Assembly: GCA_007988785.1 (NCBI GenBank)
Contig: BJUU01000007.1
Location: forward strand, 1 to 64,000
DNA from: Agrococcus baldri
Lineage (GTDB): Bacteria; Actinomycetota; Actinomycetes; Actinomycetales; Microbacteriaceae
Reading direction: 5' to 3'
DNA length: 64,000 nt
In this document: positions 50,156 through 58,162 of the stretch, one piece after another
Layout of the letters: each line of letters begins with the position of its first letter
How positions within the stretch are numbered: position 1 is the first letter of the stretch
The notes under the pieces: generated by a model
Databases searched by the model: none
Told to the model about the DNA's origin: nothing
Seen by the model: only the letters and a program-made list of their open reading frames with translations
Translations under genes and position numbers: made by a program

Positions 50156-50980
50156 CTATCGCACCCGCGTCCGCGGGAAGCGCCACGCGGCGAGCACGCC
50201 GGCGATCAGCACGATGCCGAGGCACCACAGCACCGCCTCGAGCGCGCGCGTCTCGCCGCCCATCAGCACCCCGCGGATCGTCTCGATGATCGGCGTCACC
50301 GGCTGGTGCTCGGCCACCCCGTGCAGCCACTCCGGCATGGTCTCGATCGGCACGAAGGCGCTCGAGACGTACGGCAGGAACAGGATGACGAAGCCGTAGC
50401 CGTTGGCGGCCTCCGGGCTGCCCGCCACCAGTCCGATGAGGGCGAACACCGCCGTGACGGCCAGGATCCACAGCGTCACGATGCCGACCGCGCCGAGCCA
50501 GCCGACCGCATCCGCCGTGGGCCGGAACCCGATCGCGAGCCCCACCCCGATCACGACCGCCGTCGCGACGAGGTTGCGCACCACGCTCGCCACGACGTGG
50601 CCGACGATCGCCGTGGCCGCCGTGATCGGCATGGTGCGGTAGCGCAGCATGGCGCCGGCGGTCATGTCGCGGCTCACCGAGACCGCCACCGAGGCGGCGC
50701 CGAAGCCCGCGCAGGTGAGGATGATGCCCGGCACGACGTAGTCGATGTAGCCCTCGCCCTGGATGGCGCCGCCGAAGACGGTCGTGAACAGCAGCATGAG
50801 GATCACCGGCAGCGCGATCGCCATGATGAGGCCCTCGCCGTCGCGCATGCTGTGCACGAGGCTGCGGCCGATGAAGATGCCGCTGGAGGCCAGCGGCGAG
50901 GTGCCGGTCGCGGGCCGTGCCGCGGCTGTCGGCCGGGGTCCTGGCCGGTGGTCGTCCGTCTGCAGGGTCGCGGTGCTCAT
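50156..50980 (-). CDS. ABC-2 type exporter permease (DrrB-like)
   Basis: 274-aa membrane protein with six helices (residues about 47-270). Typical ABC-2 segments are IIMAIALPVILMLLFTTVFGG-like helix 1, YVVPGIILTCAGFGAASVAVSVSRDMTAGAMLRYRTMPI, and the C-terminal FVPIETMPEWLHGVAEHQPVTPIIETIRG. The N-terminal 45 residues are proline-rich and cytoplasmic. ATG 50980 overlaps the ATPase stop (ATGA). Works with the adjacent ATPase to export a hydrophobic compound; DrrB of the daunorubicin exporter is the family prototype. Convergent with the Rieske gene. Confidence 0.92.
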   Translation of the reverse strand: MSTATLQTDDHRPGPRPTAAARPATGTSPLASSGIFIGRSLVHSMRDGEGLIMAIALPVILMLLFTTVFGGAIQGEGYIDYVVPGIILTCAGFGAASVAVSVSRDMTAGAMLRYRTMPITAATAIVGHVVASVVRNLVATAVVIGVGLAIGFRPTADAVGWLGAVGIVTLWILAVTAVFALIGLVAGSPEAANGYGFVILFLPYVSSAFVPIETMPEWLHGVAEHQPVTPIIETIRGVLMGGETRALEAVLWCLGIVLIAGVLAAWRFPRTRVR

Positions 50981-51855
50981 GCTGCGACCTCCTCTCTGGG
51001 TCGGGTGGTGATCGCGGCGAAGGCGTCGTCGAGGGTGGGGGAGCGCAGCTCGATGCGAGCGCCCTCCACGTTCCCGGGGTCGAGCGCGGTGAGCGCGCGG
51101 GCGACGGATGCGGGGGTGCCGTCGGTCTCGGACTGCCCGATGACCGTGCCGGCGGCGTCGAGCAGCACCACGGTCTGCCCGCCCACGAGGGCGGTCAGCT
51201 CGTCGGCGGTGCCGTCGGCGACGATGCGGCCGTGGTCGAGCACCGTGATGCGGTCGGCGAGCGCCTCGGCCTCGTCGAGCGTCTGCGTGGTGAGCAGCAC
51301 GGTGGTGCCGGCCGCCGCGAGCTCGCGCACGTCCTCCCACACGCGTGCTCGGCTCGTGGGGTCGAGCCCGGTCGTCGGCTCGTCGAGGAAGAGCACGCCG
51401 GCGGGCGCGATGAGGCTCGCCGCCAGGTCGATGCGGCGGCGCATGCCGCCCGAGTAGCCGCGCACCGACCTGCCGCCGGCGGCGGTGAGGTCGAGCCGCT
51501 CGAGCAGCTCGTCGGCGCGCGGCTTCGCGCGACGGCCGAGGCCCAGCAGCCGGCCGAGCAGCACGAGGTTCTCGCGGCCCGTGAGCAGCTCGTCGAGCGA
51601 GCTCGCCTGCCCGGTCACGCGCACGAGCCGGCGCACGGCGGCGGCATCGCGGACGACGTCGTGGCCGAGCACCCGGGCGCTGCCCGAGTCGGGCTTCACG
51701 AGCGTGGTGAGGATCGACACGAGGGTGGTCTTCCCCGCGCCGTTGGGGCCCAGCAGCGCCAGCACGCCGCCGTCGACCACGAGGTCGAGGGATGCGAGCA
51801 CGGGCTCGGAGCCGTAGGACTTCCCGAGGCCGGTGACCTCGATGGTGGGCGACAT
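50977..51855 (-). CDS. ABC exporter ATP-binding protein (DrrA-like)
   Basis: 292-aa ATPase with Walker A LLGPNGAGKTTLV, signature RGYSGGMRRRIDLA, Walker B GVLFLDEPTTGLD and switch TTQTLDEAEALADRI. The C-terminal domain (LDAAGTVIGQSETDG..., SPTLDDAF) is that of DrrA-type drug resistance subfamilies. ATG 51855 has GGGAGG upstream. Divergent from its probable TetR regulator across a 105-bp operator region. Confidence 0.94.
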   Translation of the reverse strand: MSPTIEVTGLGKSYGSEPVLASLDLVVDGGVLALLGPNGAGKTTLVSILTTLVKPDSGSARVLGHDVVRDAAAVRRLVRVTGQASSLDELLTGRENLVLLGRLLGLGRRAKPRADELLERLDLTAAGGRSVRGYSGGMRRRIDLAASLIAPAGVLFLDEPTTGLDPTSRARVWEDVRELAAAGTTVLLTTQTLDEAEALADRITVLDHGRIVADGTADELTALVGGQTVVLLDAAGTVIGQSETDGTPASVARALTALDPGNVEGARIELRSPTLDDAFAAITTRPREEVAA

Positions 51856-51869
51856 GGCGCCTCCCTTCT

Positions 51870-51932
51870 GTATGCGTTGCAGACAGTATGCACAATAAAC
51901 AGTATGCGTGCAACACAGTATGCTTGGCATAC
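51870..51932. promoter_or_regulatory. Operator array: four GTATGC half-sites at exact 16-bp spacing plus one inverted partner
   Basis: GTATGC starts at 51870, 51886, 51902 and 51918; the last three are preceded by ACA. The fourth pairs with GCATAC (51927-51932) to form a perfect palindrome around TTG. The sites supply TANNNT hexamers in both directions: TATGCT at 51919-51924 for the TetR gene, and minus-strand TACTGT at 51888-51883 for the ATPase gene. Binding would therefore block both promoters. The stretch is AT-rich against the background. Confidence 0.85.
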
Positions 51933-51960
51933 CGTGGAGGCATCGAGACCGGGAGGGCAC

Positions 51961-52914
51961 ATGGCATCGGATGACGTCTCGCGCGTCGTGGCGCTCGCCT
52001 GGGGCGTGGCGGCTGCGCCGCAGCGCGGCCCCAAGCGCGAGCTGAGCCACGAGCGCATCGTCGAGACCGCGATCGAGATCGCCGACGCCGAGGGGCTGCC
52101 GGCGGTGACGATGCAGCGGGTGGCGCAGTCCTTCGGCTACACGACCATGGCGATCTACCGCTACGTGGCGACGAAGGACGACCTGCACCAGCTGATGCTC
52201 GACGCGGCCTTCATCGACCTGCCGATGCCCGAGGTGACCGGCGGCTGGCGCGAGGGCCTCGGGGCGTGGATGAGCTGGCTGTTCGAGGCGTACAGCGCGC
52301 ATCCGTGGGTGCTCGACATCCCGATCAGCATGGAGGCCCTGCTCATGCCCTCGCAGATGCGGCTCGCCGATGCGATGCTGCGGGCGTTCGCCGAGCTGCC
52401 GGCGACCGACGGCGAGCGCCTGGCGCTGCTCATGTCGCTGTCGACCTTCCTGCGCGGCATGGCGGGCATCCAGCGCGACATCTCGCGCGAGGGCGCCGAG
52501 ATCAGCGAGGCGACGAAGGAGCTGATCCTGGAGGTGGCCGCACCGGCCCAGCTGCCCGCGCTGCTGCCGCTGCTCCGCAGCGGGATGTACTTCGGGGAGG
52601 ATCCGCGCTCGCCCGATCGCGCCGCGCAGGTGACCGAGGATGACTTCGCGATCGGCTTCCAGGTCTGGATGGCCGGCATCGCGGCCGTGTTCGAGTCGCG
52701 CGAGGCCGTGCCGGAGGAGCACCCGCCCGCCGCGCCCGAGACCCCTGCCGAGCAGCACGCGCGCGCCGAGGCGGAGTTCACCGCGGGCGTCGCCGCCCGC
52801 AAGGCGGCCGAGCAGCGCGTGAAGGCGCTGTACAAGGAGGAGGCGGCGCTGCGGAAGCGCCGCGACAGCGCGAAGGAGCTCGCGAAGGCGGCCGAGCGCG
52901 CCGAGCGCGCCTGA
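51961..52914 (+). CDS. TetR-family regulator (C-terminal TetR_C_1 type) divergent from DrrAB-like exporter
   Basis: 317-aa regulator, long for the family. The HTH lies at residues about 28-78 (RELSHERIVETAIEIADAEGLPAVTMQRVAQSFGYTTMAIYRYVATKDDLHQLML). The ligand domain runs to about 240, and a highly charged helical tail of about 75 residues follows (A/E/K/R-rich, ending LRKRRDSAKELAKAAERAERA). ATG 51961 has GGGAGGG upstream. Divergent placement and the operator array imply that it controls the exporter and itself. The extra tail is not part of the usual domain. Confidence 0.9.
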   Translation: MASDDVSRVVALAWGVAAAPQRGPKRELSHERIVETAIEIADAEGLPAVTMQRVAQSFGYTTMAIYRYVATKDDLHQLMLDAAFIDLPMPEVTGGWREGLGAWMSWLFEAYSAHPWVLDIPISMEALLMPSQMRLADAMLRAFAELPATDGERLALLMSLSTFLRGMAGIQRDISREGAEISEATKELILEVAAPAQLPALLPLLRSGMYFGEDPRSPDRAAQVTEDDFAIGFQVWMAGIAAVFESREAVPEEHPPAAPETPAEQHARAEAEFTAGVAARKAAEQRVKALYKEEAALRKRRDSAKELAKAAERAERA

Positions 52915-52971
52915 CGCCTCGCTGTCCCGAGGTGCCCCGACCGTGCCCGAACGCGTCTCGAGTCGCCCGTC

Positions 52972-53016
52972 GGTCGAGGAGCCCGCGCCCCGCAGGGGTG
53001 CAGGCGTCACGAGACC
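52972..53016. repeat. Dispersed palindromic repeat, short form
   Basis: Begins GGTCGAGGAGCCCGCGCC and ends GGCGTCACGAGACC, with a central CCCCGCAGGGG stem. The same family as 7767-7870, but diverged. Confidence 0.7.
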
Positions 53017-53042
53017 GCGGTGGAGGGTGGCAGGGTAGACCC

Positions 53043-54032
53043 GTGGAGAGCGTGAGCGAAGAGCGCAAGGTCAGCGACGCCTACCTGCGGTGGGCCGCGG
53101 TCGAGGCCGACGACCGCTCGCCGCGCTACGCGGAGTGGGCGCGCGGGGTCGCCGCCGACGAGGCGCTCTGCGCCGCGATCGCCGAGCTCGAGCCCATCAA
53201 GCGGCAGGCCAACCTGCTCTTCGCCGCCGCCCGCTTCGAGGGCGTGCCGCTGCAGCCGTGGAGCGCCGTGCGCGACATGATCGCGGGCAGCTGGAGCCGC
53301 ATCCGCTCGACCATGCTCGCGCGCATGACGCAGACCAACGAGGCCCGCCGCATGGCGACGCTGCTGCCCGCCATCGCGCACCTGCGCGGCCCCATCGCGC
53401 TCGTCGAGGTGGGCGCCTCGGCGGGACTGTGCCTCTACCCGGATCGCTGGCGCTACCGCTTCGGCGCCGGCAAGTACGTGGGTGACGCGAGCCTGCCGCT
53501 GCTCGAGACCACCGCCTCGCCGTCGACGCCGCTGCCCGAGCGGCTGCCGCAGGTGGCCTGGCGCGGCGGCCTCGACCTGCAGCCGCTCGACCCCGACGAG
53601 CCCGAGACCAAGGCGTGGCTCGAGGCGCTCGTCTGGCCGGATGCGTCGGGCAACGTCGACGGCGCACGCGTCGACCGGGTGCGCACCGCGATCGCGATCG
53701 CCCGGCGCGAGCGCGCGCACCTGCGCCGCGGCGACCTGACGCTCGACACCCGCGCCGTCGTCGAGGAGGCCGCGCAGCACGCGCCGACCGTCGTGGTCTG
53801 GCACTCGGCGGTGCTCGCCTACGTCTCGGCGTTCGACCGGGCCGCGTTCGCCGACCTGATGGGAGAGCTGCCCGTCACCTGGGTCGCGAACGAGGGAGCG
53901 ACGCTCGAGATCGGCCCGCCGGCGCCCTGGGCGCAGCCGGGCGACTTCGTGCTGCGGCGCGACGCGCAGCCGCTCGCGATCACCGACCCGCACGGCGGCG
54001 CGATCACCTGGGTCGACGACATCCCGCACTGA
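53043..54032 (+). CDS. DUF2332 family protein
   Basis: 329-aa protein of unknown function, widespread in actinobacteria. The N-terminal part is helical (AYLRWAAVEADDRSPRYAEWARGVA, PIKRQANLLFAA). A central Rossmann-like segment ALVEVGASAGLCLYPDRWRYRF resembles the SAM-binding loop of methyltransferases. PTVVVWHSAVLAYV lies near the C-terminus. GTG 53043 is preceded by a weak TAGACC; GTG 53052 is an alternative. The methyltransferase reading is an inference from the glycine loop only. Confidence 0.85.
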   Translation: MESVSEERKVSDAYLRWAAVEADDRSPRYAEWARGVAADEALCAAIAELEPIKRQANLLFAAARFEGVPLQPWSAVRDMIAGSWSRIRSTMLARMTQTNEARRMATLLPAIAHLRGPIALVEVGASAGLCLYPDRWRYRFGAGKYVGDASLPLLETTASPSTPLPERLPQVAWRGGLDLQPLDPDEPETKAWLEALVWPDASGNVDGARVDRVRTAIAIARRERAHLRRGDLTLDTRAVVEEAAQHAPTVVVWHSAVLAYVSAFDRAAFADLMGELPVTWVANEGATLEIGPPAPWAQPGDFVLRRDAQPLAITDPHGGAITWVDDIPH

Positions 54033-54112
54033 GGCTGCTCCGCCCGCATAGCACCCGCCGGCCTGCCCCGCCTGCCCCCACCCGCCGGCTCCGCCGGCCT
54101 CGCCTGGTGCCG

Positions 54113-54235
54113 GTGTGCAGTTGGTGCGCGCGATGGCGCCGATCGGCGCAAGAAGTGCACACGGCGCTCCGCGGCGCGCTGGAGCGTGTGCAGTTGATGC
54201 GCTCGATGGGGGTGATCGGCGCAAGGAGTGCACAC
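54113..54235. repeat. Two 50-nt palindromic units in tandem
   Basis: Unit 1 is 54113-54162 and unit 2 is 54186-54235, each exactly 50 nt and about 85% identical. Both start GTGTGCAGTTG and end GTGCACAC, and the arms pair over about 14 of 17 positions (for example GTGTGCAGTTGGTGCGC with GCGCAAGAAGTGCACAC). The 23-nt linker itself has a GCTCC/GGAGC pairing. The rest of 54033-54291 is GC-rich with no reading frame of note. Confidence 0.82.
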
Positions 54236-54291
54236 CGGCCGAGCGGCGGCCGTCGCCGAGGGGCCCCGCGGCCGCGGGTAGGCTGGGCAGG

Positions 54292-54699
54292 ATGAGCCGT
54301 GACGAGGACGCCCTCCGCTGGGAGGGCGACGACGACCTGGATCGCCTGTCCGTCGGGGACGACGACGGGGAGGCCGACGGCGCAGGCGGCGCCACCGCAT
54401 CCGCCCCCGTGATCGCCCGCGAGGCCGGGCCGCGCGGACCGCTCGGCTGGCTCGCGCTCGTGCTCGCGCTCGCCGCCACGGCGGGCTGGATCGTCATCCT
54501 GGTCGCCAACCCGGTGCAGCAGCCGAGCCTCATCGGGCTCGCCATGTACCAGCTCGGCGAGCTGCTCGCGGTGCTGACGCCGCTGTTGTGGTGGTGGCTG
54601 GTCGACCGGCTCGCGCCGCTGCGCCGCCGCTCCGCCTGGTGGCTCGCGGGCATCGTCGTCACCGCCCCCTGGCCGCTCGTCGTGGGGGTCATCGCATGA
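54292..54699 (+). CDS. Two-helix membrane protein, unknown function
   Basis: 135 aa. An acidic N-terminus (about residues 1-40, many D/E) precedes three hydrophobic stretches (about 50-72, 80-100 and 112-135, the last at the very C-terminus). ATG 54292 lies 7 nt after TAGGCT (54279-54284), so it is probably leaderless. The stop overlaps the next ATG (ATGA), so the two small membrane proteins are co-translated and may work together. No family recognised. Confidence 0.7.
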   Translation: MSRDEDALRWEGDDDLDRLSVGDDDGEADGAGGATASAPVIAREAGPRGPLGWLALVLALAATAGWIVILVANPVQQPSLIGLAMYQLGELLAVLTPLLWWWLVDRLAPLRRRSAWWLAGIVVTAPWPLVVGVIA

Positions 54700-55151
54700 G
54701 CGCGAGCGACGCCGTGAACCGAGACGAGGCCGCGAACGGGGACGAGTCCGTGCACCCCGACGAGAACGCCGACGAGGCCGTGACCGCCGAAGAGTCGTAC
54801 GCCGCGCCCGTCCGCCAGCCGCGCGAGGAGCGCGCTGGCGACAGCGGGATCGTGGCGGCGCTGTTCGCCCTCGCCTTCGGCTACGACACGGTCGAGGCGG
54901 TCGCCAACCTGCAGCAGCTGCCGCTGCTCTACCTGGGCAGCGCCATCGAGGGCGCCACCCCGTGGTGGCTGCTGATCGCCGGCGTCGCCCTGCCGGCGCT
55001 GCTGTTCGCTGCCGCCCTGTGGGTCGGGCGGCGGATGCGGCTGGTGCCGAAGGCGGGCATGCTGCTGGTCGCGCTCGGCGTGAGCGCGCAGCTGAGCCTG
55101 CTGGCCGAGCAGCTGGCGCGTCAGATCGCCGTCACCGCGCTCGGCGGATAG
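54696..55151 (+). CDS. Membrane protein paired with the preceding gene, unknown function
   Basis: 151 aa. The first 48 residues are hydrophilic and acidic (NRDEAANGDESVHPDENADEAV). Three membrane helices follow (about 50-70, 85-107 and 112-135). ATGA overlap with the upstream gene. The N-terminal acidic pattern is shared by both proteins of the pair. No known domain. Confidence 0.68.
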   Translation: MSASDAVNRDEAANGDESVHPDENADEAVTAEESYAAPVRQPREERAGDSGIVAALFALAFGYDTVEAVANLQQLPLLYLGSAIEGATPWWLLIAGVALPALLFAAALWVGRRMRLVPKAGMLLVALGVSAQLSLLAEQLARQIAVTALGG

Positions 55152-55251
55152 CCGGGCGGCTGCCGGAGAGCCGGGCGGCGATCGCAGCCGGCGACCACAG
55201 CAGCCGCGCAGTCGGCGACGACAGCGGCAGCGGGCGTCCGCTCCGGCGGTG

Positions 55252-55647
55252 CTAGATGACGGCGACGAGCAGCAGCGCGCCGAGCACGATCTGGCCGATC
55301 AGCCGAGGCACGAGCGGCATCGCCACTGCACCGAAGCGCTTCGGGTCCTTCGCGGCCTCCGCGTTCGCGGGGAAGACTGCGACGAGCAGCGCGATGAGCG
55401 CCAGCCCGGCCGCGAATCGCACGCCCCACCACGGCGCCAGCAGGCCGATGCCGCCGAGGATCTCCGCTACGCCCGAGACCGTCACGAGCGGCTTCGCCCA
55501 GCGGCGGTCCGGCCCCGCGAGGCCGGCTGGGATCATCGCGGCCATCGTGCGACGCACGCGCGGCAGGAAATGGGTGACGCCCATGCCGATGAAGACGGCG
55601 GCGAGGATGATGCGCAGTACCAGCTGCACGATTGCGAAGGGATCCAT
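55252..55647 (-). CDS. DoxX-family membrane protein
   Basis: 131-aa protein with four helices. It shows the DoxX pattern: LRIILAAVFIGMGVTHFLPRVRRTMAAMIP, then VSGVAEILGGIGLLAPWWGVRFAAGLALIALLVAVFPAN. Members are linked to redox or thiol stress and terminal oxidases, but the biochemical role is open. ATG 55647 is chosen; ATG 55656 adds three residues. The final helix ends at the C-terminus (VLGALLLVAVI). Confidence 0.85.
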   Translation of the reverse strand: MDPFAIVQLVLRIILAAVFIGMGVTHFLPRVRRTMAAMIPAGLAGPDRRWAKPLVTVSGVAEILGGIGLLAPWWGVRFAAGLALIALLVAVFPANAEAAKDPKRFGAVAMPLVPRLIGQIVLGALLLVAVI

Positions 55648-55701
55648 CGCTGCCATTCTCCCGCACGCCGGCGGCTCGCGAGCACATCGGGCGTCGCCCC
55701 G

Positions 55702-55795
55702 GGGACCCGTTGCACCGAGCGGGACCCGCTGCACCCGGGGGTGCCGCCAGCGAGGGACCCGTTCCGCCGCGCGGGACCCGGTGCACCGGGTCCCG
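55702..55795. repeat. Cluster of GGGACCC-centred repeats ending in a 24-bp perfect palindrome
   Basis: Copies of GGGACCCG-N-TGCACC-like sequence start at 55702, 55721, 55754 and 55773. The last is part of a 24-bp self-complementary sequence (55772-55795; half CGGGACCCGGTG). The interval 55648-55863 has no gene. It may end the YbjQ and/or DoxX transcripts or act as a binding array. Confidence 0.75.
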
Positions 55796-55863
55796 TTCGG
55801 TGGAGGGGGTCCCGGGAGCGCGAGCGGAGCGCGTGGGAGCGCGGGCGCCAGCGCGACCGTCGC

Positions 55864-56349
55864 TCAGCGCTGCGGCGGCAGCCCGAAGGGGTCGGGGGTG
55901 CCCGGCGGCGCCGGCGGCACGTCGGCCGGCGGCCGGAATGCGCCGCCCGGCGCGGGGTGCGCGCCCGCCGGGCGCCGGTGCCGAGCGGCGAGCTCGGCCG
56001 ACTGCGGCGTCGCGCCCTCCTGCCCGCTCGGGATCGCCTCCACCACCACCGCCGTGCCGTAGGCGCAGATCTCGGTCCACTGCGTGGCGATCTCGCTGGC
56101 ATCGAAGCGCATCGCCACGATCGCGTTCGCCCCGCGGCGCTGCGCCTCGTCGACCATCCGCCCCATCACCTGCATCCGCGCCTCGTAGAGCATCTGCGTG
56201 AACTCGGGGATCTCGCCGCCGCCGATCGCCCGCCACCCCGCCACCCAGCTCGAGGCGGCGTCGCGGCTGCGCACCGTCAGCCCCATCACCTCGCCCTGCA
56301 CAGCCAGGATGCGGAACCCGGGGATCTCGTTCGTCGTCACGATGAGCAT
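55864..56349 (-). CDS. YbjQ family (DUF74) protein with proline-rich tail
   Basis: 161 aa. Residues 1-108 are the YbjQ/heavy-metal-binding-like fold (IVTTNEIPGFRILAVQGEVMGLTVRSRDAASSW, ARMQVMGRMVDEAQRRGANAIVAMRFDASEI, EICAYGTAVVVE), which forms pentamers in known structures. The remaining 50 residues are a proline/alanine/glycine-rich tail not seen in short homologues. Function unknown. The ATG has GCGAGGA upstream; it is divergent from serA. Confidence 0.88.
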   Translation of the reverse strand: MLIVTTNEIPGFRILAVQGEVMGLTVRSRDAASSWVAGWRAIGGGEIPEFTQMLYEARMQVMGRMVDEAQRRGANAIVAMRFDASEIATQWTEICAYGTAVVVEAIPSGQEGATPQSAELAARHRRPAGAHPAPGGAFRPPADVPPAPPGTPDPFGLPPQR

Positions 56350-56472
56350 GCGTGCATCCTCGCCGCGAGTCGCTGTGTGACGCCTGCGCGCGGCGCCGCA
56401 CACGCCGCTCGGTACGATGGCGGCGGCACGACGAGGTGCTGTCACCCCCCGCACCCTGCAAGGAGCCGCCGC

Positions 56473-58065
56473 ATGTCCAAGCCCGTCGTCCTGATCGCCG
56501 AGGAGCTCTCGGCCGCCACCATCGATGCTCTCGGCCCCGACTTCGAGGTGCGCACCGTCGACGGCACCGACCGTGCCGCGCTCTTCGCGGCGCTCGCCGA
56601 CGCATCCGCCGTGCTCGTCCGCAGCGCCACGAAGATCGACGCCGAGGCGCTCAGCCACGCGCCGCAGCTGCGCGTCATCGCGCGTGCGGGCGTGGGCCTC
56701 GACAACGTCGAGATCCCGGCGGCGACGAAGGCGGGCGTCATGGTCGTCAACGCCCCCACCTCGAACATCGTCTCGGCGGCCGAGCTCGCCATCGCGCACC
56801 TGCTGGGCCTCGCGCGGCACATCCCGGCGGCGGACGCGTCGCTCAAGGCGGGCGAGTGGAAGCGCTCGGCGTACACGGGCGTCGAGCTCTACGAGAAGAC
56901 CGTCGGCATCGTGGGGCTCGGCCGCATCGGCGTGCTGGTCGCCGAGCGGCTGGCCGCCTTCGGCACGAAGCTCATCGCCTTCGACCCCTTCGTCAGCCCC
57001 GCCCGCGCCGCGCAGCTGGGCGTCGAGCTGCGCACGCTCGACGAGCTGATGGCCGAGAGCGACTTCATCACCATCCACATCCCGCGCACGCCCGAGACGG
57101 TCGGGCTGATCGGCGCCGAGCAGTTCGCGCTCGCCAAGCCCAGCCTGCGCATCGTCAACGCCTCGCGCGGCGGCATCATCGACGAGGCGGCGCTCGCCGA
57201 GGCGCTGCGCTCCGGGCAGATCGCGGGCGCCGGCATCGACGTGTTCGTCTCCGAGCCGCCGAAGGACGACGCGCTCACGAGCGCCCCGAACATCCAGGTC
57301 ACGCCGCACCTGGGCGCATCCACCGACGAGGCGCAGGAGAAGGCCGGCGTCGCCGTCGCCCGCTCGGTGCGGCTCGCGCTCGCCGGCGACCTGGTGCCGG
57401 ATGCGGTGAACGTCGCGGGCGGCGTCATCGACGAGTACGTGCGCCCCGGGATCGCGCTCGCCGAGCGGCTCGGGCAGTTCGCCGCGGGGCTCGCGGGCGG
57501 GCCGGTCGAGGCGATCGACGTGGCCGTGCACGGCGAGCTGGCCGCCTACGACGTCAAGGTGCTGCGGCTCGCGGCGCTCAAGGGCTTCTTCTCGTCGATC
57601 GTGAGCGAGCAGGTGACCTTCGTGAACGCGCCGGTGCTCGCCGAGTCGCGCGGCGTCACGAGCGAGCTGACCGTCGACGAGCGCAGCGAGGAGTACCGCA
57701 ACGTGGTCGAGCTGGTGGTGGCGCGCAGCGACGGCCGCCGCATCACCGTCGAGGGCACGCTGACCGGCCCGAAGCAGATCGAGAAGATCGTGGGCGTCAA
57801 CGGGCAGTCGGTCGAGGTGCCGATGGCGCAGCACTTCATCGTCATGCAGTACCTCGACCGGCCCGGCGTGGTCGCGACCTACGGCACGCTCTTCGGCGAG
57901 GCCGGCATCAACATCGCCGGCATGCAGATCGCCCGCACCGAGGCCGGCGGCGAGGCGCTCTCGATCGTCACGATCGACCAGTCGGCGCCGGAGGAGCTCG
58001 TCGAGCAGCTGGGCGCCGCGATCGAGGCGACGGCGATCCGGCAGATCGAGATCCGGGAGCTGTGA
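56473..58065 (+). CDS. serA: D-3-phosphoglycerate dehydrogenase
   Basis: 530-aa first enzyme of phosphorylated serine synthesis. NAD-binding IVGLGRIGVLVAERL and catalytic Arg (NASRGGIIDE), Glu (VFVSEPP) and His (TPHLGAST) are present. The C-terminal intervening (ASB) domain (about 320-450) and ACT domain (VMQYLDRPGVVATYGTLFGEAGINIAGMQIAR) mark the long, serine-inhibited form. ATG 56473 has AAGGAG 8 nt upstream, and TACGAT (56413-56418) is a likely -10. It lies 8 kb after ilvC, separated by exporter and membrane genes. Confidence 0.97.
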   Translation: MSKPVVLIAEELSAATIDALGPDFEVRTVDGTDRAALFAALADASAVLVRSATKIDAEALSHAPQLRVIARAGVGLDNVEIPAATKAGVMVVNAPTSNIVSAAELAIAHLLGLARHIPAADASLKAGEWKRSAYTGVELYEKTVGIVGLGRIGVLVAERLAAFGTKLIAFDPFVSPARAAQLGVELRTLDELMAESDFITIHIPRTPETVGLIGAEQFALAKPSLRIVNASRGGIIDEAALAEALRSGQIAGAGIDVFVSEPPKDDALTSAPNIQVTPHLGASTDEAQEKAGVAVARSVRLALAGDLVPDAVNVAGGVIDEYVRPGIALAERLGQFAAGLAGGPVEAIDVAVHGELAAYDVKVLRLAALKGFFSSIVSEQVTFVNAPVLAESRGVTSELTVDERSEEYRNVVELVVARSDGRRITVEGTLTGPKQIEKIVGVNGQSVEVPMAQHFIVMQYLDRPGVVATYGTLFGEAGINIAGMQIARTEAGGEALSIVTIDQSAPEELVEQLGAAIEATAIRQIEIREL

Positions 58066-58071
58066 CCGGAA

Positions 58072-58092
58072 CGCTCACCCTTGCGGTGAGCG
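58072..58092 (+). terminator. Hairpin after serA
   Basis: CGCTCACC (58072-58079) pairs with GGTGAGCG (58085-58092) around a 5-nt loop, 7 nt after the stop. Confidence 0.6.
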
Positions 58093-58104
58093 CGAAGGCT
58101 GCAA

Positions 58105-58162
58105 GGTCGCCCTCCGACGCGGTGGGCGCCTGCGGCGCGCACCGGCTCAGGGACCGGAGCGC
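58105..58162. repeat. Degenerate dispersed repeat overlapping the TetR 3' end
   Basis: GGTCGCCCTCCGACG, then about 24 unrelated bases, then GGCTCAGGGACCGGAGCGC. It matches the start of the long repeats at 19495 and 48473 as if a segment had been inserted within them. It covers the last codons of the minus-strand TetR gene. Confidence 0.55.

Noticed and set aside
53036-53041. TAGACC before the DUF2332 gene as a leaderless -10
   Set aside because: It lacks the final T and is spaced 1 or 10 nt from the candidate starts.
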